Assembly: GCA_002753615.1 (NCBI GenBank)
Contig: PEAO01000014.1
Span: 1-39,706 of the forward strand
Length of the DNA: 39,706 bases
DNA from: Magnetococcales bacterium DCbin2
GTDB lineage: Bacteria > Pseudomonadota > Magnetococcia > Magnetococcales > UBA8363
Direction: 5' to 3'
Shown: piece by piece, positions 9,198-16,800 of the stretch
Layout of the letters: every line of letters begins with the position of its first letter
Numbering within the stretch: position 1 is the first letter of the stretch
Position numbers and translations under genes: made by a program
The notes under the pieces: generated by a model
Told to the model about the DNA's origin: nothing
The model's database searches: none
The model's input: the letters and a program-made list of their open reading frames with translations, nothing else

Positions 9198-9289
9198 AGC
9201 CAGACCTCCAATGTTGCGGATCACCTGCACATTGAAAGTCTGGCTAGAAAAAAATATTATTAAATATCAGAACATTATGAAAGAAGTGG

Positions 9290-9565
9290 TGGAGCAAGTG
9301 ATACGGTTTCGAACTCATTCTCCAGCCGTATTGTGCAGTGCAACAGGAAAAAAGTTTAACTGCATCTTGGTAGCCAATTGATTGAGTGTGTGACTGTGTA
9401 TATTGATTTACAAAGACTTTTTTGTAATTTGAAAAATTTTCTACGGCACTACGCAAGGCACATCTGGACTCGGTTCCAACTTTCTTTTGGTTGCCAATGA
9501 CAATTTGCGAAAATTTCTCACCCATTTTCCGGAGAATGGAGAAAATCTGGGCCGGAGACGAGGTA
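9290..9565. repeat. Diverged ~270-bp repeat, copy A
   Basis: This segment aligns by eye with 12303-12585. Shared stretches include AGTGATACGGTTTC, TTGGTAGCCAATTGAT and ATATTGATNTACAAANACTTTT, and the order of similarity is preserved. The region 9198-9750 otherwise has no convincing gene; a 141-codon minus-strand frame over it is low-complexity and shows no family signature. Copy B is the 3' flank of an Rpn-type gene remnant, so copy A may be the footprint of a lost related element. Confidence 0.55.
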
Positions 9566-9750
9566 CGGAAATCCCGACTTTCAACATGAGGGCGATGGCC
9601 ATTCCGGAGAATGACTTCGTCATACCCGATCAGCAAAAACTGCGTCCAGAGATTGGGCGTCCAATACATGGAACTGTTATGAATCCCCAGTTTTGGTCGA
9701 TCTCCTTGTCACGAGTCACATAGGCCACCAAAATTTAATGATATTAGATG

Positions 9751-10179
9751 TCATGAGGTTGGAGTCCATTGCGCAAGAGAAACGACTAAAGATGCCCATG
9801 GCGTGCCTGTCAACCGAGAGATCAGGCGTTCATCTGCAGTGACCAGAGGGGTGTTTTCTTGCTCGACCAAAGCGAGGTAGAAACAGTCGTAAGCTGGATG
9901 TTTGATCAGACTGGCGATCTTTGTTGCTCGCGGTGCAAGTTGAGACAACCCCACCAGTTTCGAGAATGGTTCACCAATCCTCAAGCTGATAATCCGAAGT
10001 TGCTCGTCGGTGATTTCTCCTTTTTGCCATACGCGCCATCCAACGTTGCACACCTCCGCTACAATTAAATCTGGAGCGCACAACGGCTGTCCAGAATTCA
10101 ATAATGAAATTGCCGATGCTGAGTCCTTCTCTGTTACGAACCATTTGAACGCAACGCTGGCATCCACAACCACAGTCAT
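9751..10179 (-). CDS. vapC: VapC-type PIN-domain toxin
   Basis: The 142-residue PIN-domain protein is probably a site-specific endoribonuclease of a type II toxin-antitoxin pair. The acidic active-site residues are in place: Asp in VVVDASVAFKWF (D6), Glu in LIVAEVCN (E42), Asp in AYDCFYLAL and Asp in VTADERL. The gene overlaps its antitoxin by 4 bp (ATGA), the usual arrangement for translational coupling. VapC toxins commonly cut tRNA or rRNA, but the target cannot be read from sequence. It appears intact. Confidence 0.9.
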   Translation of the reverse strand: MTVVVDASVAFKWFVTEKDSASAISLLNSGQPLCAPDLIVAEVCNVGWRVWQKGEITDEQLRIISLRIGEPFSKLVGLSQLAPRATKIASLIKHPAYDCFYLALVEQENTPLVTADERLISRLTGTPWASLVVSLAQWTPTS

Positions 10180-10529
10180 TGTTCATCCCTGATAGTACGA
10201 ATGATGTCCTCGGATGATTGGCTAAGTCGGCCTGGGGTCAAAGCGCGGCATCGTTCGAGTTCAGTCAATAACCACCCACAATCTGTATGAGGTAATGAGG
10301 ATAACACATTACTGGATTCTTGTCTGTCATTGACCTGGGGAGGAAAACCCCGCTTCTCACCACATGTAGATGCATCAATCCCCCAGGATGTTTCCATAAT
10401 CTTACTTGGAATCTCTTTGGTAAGAATTTCTCTCAATATGTCCTCCATTGGATAATGGTGCAAAGTGGCATACCGATGCAACTGATCAATCAGGCCGTCA
10501 TCCACGTTAGAAATTACCAGTTGTCCCAT
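10176..10529 (-). CDS. vapB: VapB/FitA-like ribbon-helix-helix antitoxin
   Basis: The 117-residue protein starts with a FitA-like ribbon-helix-helix DNA-binding segment (QLVISNVDDGLIDQL, then HHYPMEDILREIL). The C-terminal tail would wrap and inhibit the VapC partner. The start at 10529 is supported by GGAGG 5 bases upstream; an in-frame ATG 12 bases earlier lies before the ribosome site. As with related pairs, the VapBC complex probably represses its own promoter, which should lie in the short gap at 10530-10590. I did not find clear operator repeats there. Confidence 0.8.
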   Translation of the reverse strand: MGQLVISNVDDGLIDQLHRYATLHHYPMEDILREILTKEIPSKIMETSWGIDASTCGEKRGFPPQVNDRQESSNVLSSLPHTDCGWLLTELERCRALTPGRLSQSSEDIIRTIRDEQ

Positions 10530-10592
10530 GGTGTCCTCCATTTTAAGCCTGCATTATGTCAATCATGATCAATCCACTGGAGCAACTCATTC

Positions 10593-11671
10593 ATGAAATC
10601 ACTTTTCATCATCGTCGGCATCTTCATCGCCGACTTGTTTCGCAGTCGAACCGCCTTGCAGATGGAAAATCTAGCTTTGCGCCACCAACTGGCGGTCTTT
10701 CAAAGGACGAAACCCCGCGCCGGTTGCACATTCATCTATTGGACCGCTTGCTTTGGGTCTTGCTATCACGCTTTTGGCAAGGTTGGCGTGACGCCTTGGT
10801 CATCGTCAAACCAACAACAGTGACCCATTGGCATCGTGAAGGATTTCGGCTGTTCTGGAAATTGAAATCCTGCCACAAACGCCCCGGTCGTCCTACGGTC
10901 ACAAAGGAAATCAAGGATCTGATCCGCAAAATGAGCCTTGAGAATCCCCCCTGGGGCGCACCCCGTATCCATGGCGAATTGCTGAAGCTCGGCTACCAAG
11001 TGGCAGAGACATCAGTCGCAAAATACATGACCAAACCGGCCAAACCGCCTTCTCAAACCTGGAAGACCTTCCTGGAGAACCACGCCAACTGTCTGGTTGC
11101 CATGGACTTCTTCACCGTGCCGACAGTCTTCTTAAAGGTGTTCCACGTCCTGATTCTGCTTGACCATGAACGCCGCCGTATCATCCACTTCAACATTACC
11201 ACCAACCCGACCGCCGCATGGGTCGCTCAACAAATCAGGAATGCTTTCCCCTGGGATTCTGCTCCTCGCTATTTGATCCATGATCGAGATCCGGTTTTTC
11301 ATGGCAGGTGCCAAGAAATCCTGAAAGCCATGGGAATCAAAGAGGTAAAAATTGCGCCAGCATCTCCTTGGCAAAACGCCTATTGCGAACGAGTGATCGG
11401 GTCGATTCGCAGAGAGTGTCTGGATCACGTCATCGTGATGAACGAGGAACACCTGCGACGGACCCTGACCTCATACCTGACTTACTATCACGGAACGCGC
11501 ACCCATCTTGGATTGGCCAAAGACTGTCCTGAGTCAAGGACGGTACAGCCAATGGAGATAGGTGATGTCATCGCCATTCCGCATCTCGGTGGGCTGCACC
11601 ACCAGTACCTGCGAAAAGCTGCCTGTTCCAACGCCGGTTTCGGATTGTCAAAGAACACATCCAAAAGGTGA
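10593..11671 (+). pseudogene. DDE (rve-type) transposase with a frameshift, IS copy 1
   Basis: Two overlapping frames together give one integrase-core transposase. The first (from ATG 10593) supplies ADLFRSRTALQMENLALRHQLAV. The second supplies RLLWVLLSRFWQGWRDAL, the HTH-like AREA and the catalytic domain. The catalytic Asp residues are in AMDFFTVPT and LIHDRDPVF, and the Glu is in WQNAYCERVIGSIRRE. The frames join with a -1 shift near 10709-10720 (GAAACCCC). No canonical slippery heptamer fits, so a one-base deletion is more likely than programmed frameshifting. The C-terminal tail runs past the stop seen in copy 2. Similarity to copy 2 continues to about 11850, so the element probably extends that far. 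Confidence 0.8.
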
Positions 11672-11851
11672 TGTTCCGATTCCTCTTGTCCGCTTCAGGA
11701 AAATTTGGGCCGTGGCGTCCGATGGAACCTCAATCTTGTCTCTGATTTTCGTGGAGATCCGCCTCAGTGTCCAGAAAAATCCTGCGGCCCCATCGCCAAA
11801 TGGTCTGGCAATGGGGCCAAAAATGGGTCGGATGGGGTTTTTGATAGGGAC
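11672..11851 (+). mobile_element. Conserved 3' flank of IS copy 1
   Basis: The sequence after the transposase stop matches 13600-13800 in copy 2 (for example CCTCAATCTTG, TCCGCCT and AGTGTCCAGARAAATCC). Similarity stops after TTTTTGATAGGGACAGG, which is the best candidate for the element's right end. I could not find a matching inverted repeat on the left side near 10550. From 11852 to about 12300 no gene is convincing. The interval holds small hairpins such as GAGTCCG/CGGACTC (about 12080-12100) and CGGCCACC/GGTGGCCG (about 12250-12272). Confidence 0.5.
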
Positions 11852-12302
11852 AGGTTTTATTTCAGCTCCAAATTGGTGTTTTCATTCGTCCACCTTCCAA
11901 AATTAGATTCCTCAGCAAAGAGGGATGGGAAATCAGGGAACACCATACTCGATTCGGCCCTTCATCGTTTTCCCGGACCCAGGTTTGACCGTTTACCTGC
12001 CCCATGGCAACCAAGTTAACTCTCGAACGAGTCCAATATCAGTGACTCATGTTAAACTTTGATATTACAACTGAAAAGCGAGTCCGGTTTTGTCGGACTC
12101 ACCAGGGGGTGAGTCCAGAGCTTCTGGAGAATATTAGCAAAGTGAGAAGGAAATGGCAACTTCCGACTCCGGCGGGTCCGGCTGGGGAGCAAATTCATTT
12201 CCAAACCGTCGCCGCTAACCATTGGAAACATTGGTATTTTTCAAACGACCACGGCCACCCCGAAAGGTGGCCGCGTCATAGAGAAAACCTATTGAAAAAA
12301 GA

Positions 12303-12585
12303 ATGGTGGACCAAGTGATACGGTTTCAAACTAATTCTCTGTAACTAAGTGTAACAGGAGAATGACGGGTTGGAGAAAAAGTCTGAAACCATCTTTGGTA
12401 GCCAATTGATGCAATTGTGCGCAAATCATATTGATATACAAATACTTTTCCGTGACGTGTCGGAATTTTTTTCTCTGCGCCGCCAGATACCTGCGGACCC
12501 GCGTTTTGATTCCTGCTTTGGGTGGCGATGGCAATGCATGGGAACTTTTCGCCACGTTTCTGGAGAGATAATGACATCACAGCAC
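12303..12585. repeat. Diverged ~270-bp repeat, copy B
   Basis: This is the partner of the segment at 9290-9565. It starts with GTGGACCAAGTGATACGGTTTC and lies directly 3' of the Rpn-type pseudogene on the minus strand. It is noncoding as far as I can see; minus-strand frames through it are continuations of the frameshifted pseudogene. Confidence 0.55.
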
Positions 12586-12610
12586 CCTCGCCCGATCCAG
12601 TTGGCCCGAG

Positions 12611-13037
12611 TCAGGACGCGAATACCTCGTCCACGGAGTTGGCGAACACGAAGTTGTCGCTCCAAGTTTCGATCAAGTCCAGGTTCGCCTTCTGTACTTT
12701 TTCGGTCACCCAGTCTGGTGTCTGGCCAAACTTGCGGCGAATCTGTTTGAGCAACATGGAAGCGGCTTCTTCTTGACGGCCTTCTTCCTTGCCTCTTTAT
12801 ATGGCCAATCCGCTCCACGCTTGTGATATAAGGCATCTTCTTGTTCTCCTCGAAGTTGGATAGATTTGTCCAGAATTGGTTGTCCAACTCTTCTGGCAGG
12901 CTCAGCACCCAGTCGATGAATCGAAAAATATCAACGACCTGTTGGCGGCTGAAGCCACACTCGTACAGCACGCGCGTGATGCGCATTTTTTGCTGAAATC
13001 GATCTGCCGGTTGGTTCTTGGTCTGTTTGCCTGTCAA
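12611..13037 (-). pseudogene. Rpn/PD-(D/E)XK transposase-related protein, C-terminal remnant with frameshift
   Basis: The first part reads MRITRVLYECGFSRQQVVDIF, then RFIDWVLSLPEELDNQFW and KMPYITSVERIG. This is the conserved C-terminal half of Rpn-family recombination-promoting nucleases (putative transposases). After a frame change near 12795, the natural ending is recovered in another frame: GRQEEAASMLLKQIRRKFGQ, followed by TPDWV, and a stop at 12611. The N-terminal nuclease domain is missing because homology ends at about 13037, exactly where IS copy 2 begins. The gene is broken by both truncation and frameshift. Confidence 0.75.
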
Positions 13038-13571
13038 TGGTTTCCATGGATTTATTCACCGTGCCAACAGTCTTCTTCAAGGTACTCCACATCCTGATCT
13101 TGTTGGACCATGACAGACGCCACATCATCCACTTCAACATCACCACCAACCCGACCGCCGCATGGGTCGCACAACAAATCAGGGATGCTTTTCTCTGGGA
13201 TTCGGCACCACGCTACTTGATCCATGATCGGGATCCGATTTTTCAGGGCAAATGCCAAGACACCCTGAAAGGCCATGGAAATCAGGGAGGTAAAAATCGC
13301 TCTAGCATCTCCTTGGCAAAACGCCTACTGCGAACGGGTGATCGGGTCAATTCGCAGGGAGTGTCTGGATCACGTCATCGTAAGGAACCAGGAACACCTG
13401 AGACGGACGCTGACCTCGTACCTGATCTGTTATCACGAAATGCGCACCCATCTTGGTCTGGCCAAAGACTGTCCTGAGTCAAGGGCGGTACAGCCAATTG
13501 GGGCAGGTGATGTCATCGCCATTCCGCATCTCAATGGGCTGCACCATCAGTACCTGCGGAAAGCTGCCTGA
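13031..13571 (+). pseudogene. DDE transposase fragment, IS copy 2 (5'-truncated, frameshifted)
   Basis: The sequence closely matches IS copy 1 from its MDFFTVPT region to the C-terminus but lacks the N-terminal third with the HTH. An extra G near 13269 (CTGAAAGGCCATGG versus CTGAAAGCCATGG in copy 1) shifts the frame between the second catalytic Asp and the Glu. The fragment abuts the truncated Rpn gene on the opposite strand, so insertion or recombination here probably destroyed both. Similarity to copy 1 continues beyond the stop to about 13800. That tail accounts for the 13572-13828 gap before the giant gene's stop. Confidence 0.85.
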
Positions 13572-13828
13572 TCCAACTCCGGTTTTGGTTTGTCAAAGAA
13601 CACATCCAAAGGGTGAGGTCCGATGTCTCTTGCCCGTTTCAGGAAAATATGGATCATGGAGACCGTCAGAGCCTCAATCTTGAAGCTTATTTTTGCGGAA
13701 ATCCGCCTTACTGTCCAGAGAAATCCAACTCCCCTTCGCCAAATTGCCCTCTGGGTGGAGTCAAAATTGGGCCGGATGGAGTTTTTGGTAGGGACAGGGG
13801 GTTCTCCATAAATGATTTAATTTATCTA

Positions 13829-16800
13829 TCACATACTTCGAAGTATCAATAAAGGCTTGGTTAGATAAACTCCAAGGGCTGTAGGCATATCTTCAACCAA
13901 ACGTCCTAAAATAGGACGCCACAAGGGAGCCAGTTCTTTTGCATATCGCTCACACAAAGTGCCTATTAAGAGTCCGAATTTCGCAACTGACCCATCCAAA
14001 TCATCGGGAATAGTGGATATGATCCATGTGGCATTAAATAAGTTCAATAAGGCTTCTTCACCGTTTGCCTCAAATTTATCCTGACCATTCTCAGCCATTC
14101 CTTCAATATTGGATTCCTTTTTCTGATTACTCTCACTTATTTCAGTAATTTCATGTGTTATTACATCTTGGATACAACAACCAATAATGGCCTCAAAGCA
14201 TGGGAGTAAGCATTCTTCCAGGTTGATGTTTTCTGAATGTTCCACCTCTCGGCATCTCAAATTCAAACTGGCGGCGATATATAGAACGTGACTACCTAGA
14301 AATGGGTCCTGCCGACAAAGATCTGGCAAGTCCGTTTTTAACAATAGGGAAGGAATTCGAAAAAGTACTTCAGCAGGCAGGGGAAAAGTTCCTTGAATCT
14401 TCCCTAATATGAGCCAATGTGTTATACTTTTTGAACCTTGCTCCAAAAGAGTCAGAACATCATCTCTAAAAATATTCCGCCAATTACGTGGCCATTCCAC
14501 CCATGAACCTTCTGCCTTAATCTTTTGAAGTTTTCCCAGGAGATCTGTCAAAGAATCGTGACCAATGAAAGAAGAAAAACGATTCTCGGCCAAAGTAATG
14601 TCCAACAGAGCAGAGATGACAGGCATAGGAATATCTTTCATCTCGATTTCATTCAAAATAGCAATATTCTTTAGTTGTTGGATAAGATCACCATGAAGAC
14701 AGAAAGAATCCCAATGACACTCAAGTGCATGTCCAAGTCCAGATAATAGCAAGTTCTCCCAACCCACATTTCGCGGATGGGCTGCTTCCATTATTTCTGT
14801 CTTTCGTTCGGTGGAAAGTAAGGCCGATTTGAATATACCAAGGGATTGAGAAAAATAACTCTCCAATGTGCTGTCAGTAACCCCCATTCTCTTTTGCAAC
14901 ACATACAACCGTCTGGAATGACTCCAGGCAAAAGCCAAACGAATTTCTACTGGCCAATCAGTGGCTTCTGGCCAAGGAAGAATGGCGGCACTCGTCCATT
15001 GAACAATCACCAAATAAGCCCGCATTGCCTCTTGAACCGATGGAGATAGAATAGATTGAAAAAGATCAATCCAGGCTCCTTTGGCGGGATCGGAGCGGTC
15101 GGACACGTTGAAGTGCAAAAACAGACGAAGAAGGTGGATTCGATCCATGGGTACACTTGCAGCATCAGCACGATTCAGAAGAAAATGGTCCCGTTCCGAT
15201 TTTCCCAGTTCGGCAAGTGCCTCAAAGAGCGATTCGGGAAGGGCTACGGGCAACCCGATCAGGCGTTCCATGGCCGTTTCCAACCCCTCCTCCCGGATCA
15301 GTCTCTTTGATGCCGCCTCCCATTGTCTGGCAAACGGACATAGATTTCCGTTCTCAATTTCCAGCCGCATGAACCAGAGCCAACGTTTTCCAGACGGAGG
15401 CAATAAACGTTGAGGGGACAACTCAACGTGGTTTCCCTCGGTGATCCTTTCCCAGAGTTCCTGGTAGAATATCTCAAGCGATTCCTGTCGCCAGATGTCC
15501 ACCTGCTCCTTCCTGCGTGAATGATCTTCGATAGTGGCCAGATCGGCTATTACCTGGGTGAACTTCTCAGCAGGACAGTCAAACCATGATCGTTGGTCAC
15601 TCAAAAAGTTTACCCGATCAGTTAGATTGGATGAAAACAGAGAGAGCATGAAATGCCACTCAGTCAACGAAGATAAATGTCCATTCTCTTCGCGCAACGC
15701 CAATATTTCCTTGCCATCAGGGTCCGAAATTATTTCCAGCATGAGATGACGTTCTGGAGCAAGAGTCAGTACATCCGCTTGTTTATGCGTGACGGTATCA
15801 GCTACAGATTGAACGAACGCACCGAGTTCAAAACGATGAGACCCGATTGTCAGAAATCTATGGATGGGTGTTCCCATTTGGTCAAAAAAAGCCGGATCCT
15901 TGAGAAATTCTTGCCGTAGGGGAACAGGCAGTGCCTGGATGAAGGTCCAAACATGGAATGCCCAGGCTCTGCGTACATGTACATCCTGGAGATCATCTTC
16001 TAGACAAACACTCAACGCAAACGCTTTGATTGATTCAGCCAGTTTCGCCATGAAATCTGGGATAATCCAAGACTTCTTGAGCAGAAAACGATAGTGAATC
16101 CAATGAAAATACCCATGTAAATGGGAAGAATAATCTTTATGAATAATAATGCTGTTTTTGAATAACCCAGCGATGACCAGTAATGGATAAGATGAGTTCG
16201 TGCCTTTATACCTTGCTGGAAAGTGGGTGATGCTGAGGTTATTCCATACCCATTCCATCAATACAACGCGCCGCTTTTCAGAGAATTCATTGTTCTGCCA
16301 AATGGCAAAAAACGATCGAGTGACAGTAGGCATTAGGTTTACCAGAATCGGCCATTCTCCCTGATTGACCAAGCACCCGTCCACCACTTCGGGCTGTTGC
16401 AAAAGTTCTGGTAGGGTCTGGATAAGGGCAATATAGTGCCTCAGTGTAACCATCTCCTCTGTTTCCTGGAGTTCTCCGCATTCTTCTAGAAAAGGGGCTT
16501 GGCATACAAGGTGAACAATCTCTTCGGTTTCCAGAGGAAGATAGAACAGTTGGGCAGTGCGCAAACGATGAAGGAGATGAAACCTCTGCGTTTGGGAAAG
16601 ATGACCGCTCGCTGCCAGAGAAGATAAAATCTCAAGAATGCCCACGATTGGTTGGTGGACAGAGCAAAGAGGAAAACTTGAAATAAAACGATCGTCACAC
16701 CAGACCCAAAACTTCTCATCTGGTGGTAGAGATCCAGCCAAAGTGGAGAGAACCCTATCCAAAAGAGAGTTTCTCCGTTGTGGGTGTTCATCGTTGTTAT

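Noticed and set aside
9244-9669. 141-codon minus-strand frame
   Set aside because: It overlaps the diverged noncoding repeat, has no recognised motif, no good ribosome site, and its counterpart around 12326-12580 is not conserved as protein.
12049-12318. 89-codon plus-strand frame in the IS/Rpn gap
   Set aside because: Sequence has several hairpins, no ribosome site and no recognisable similarity.
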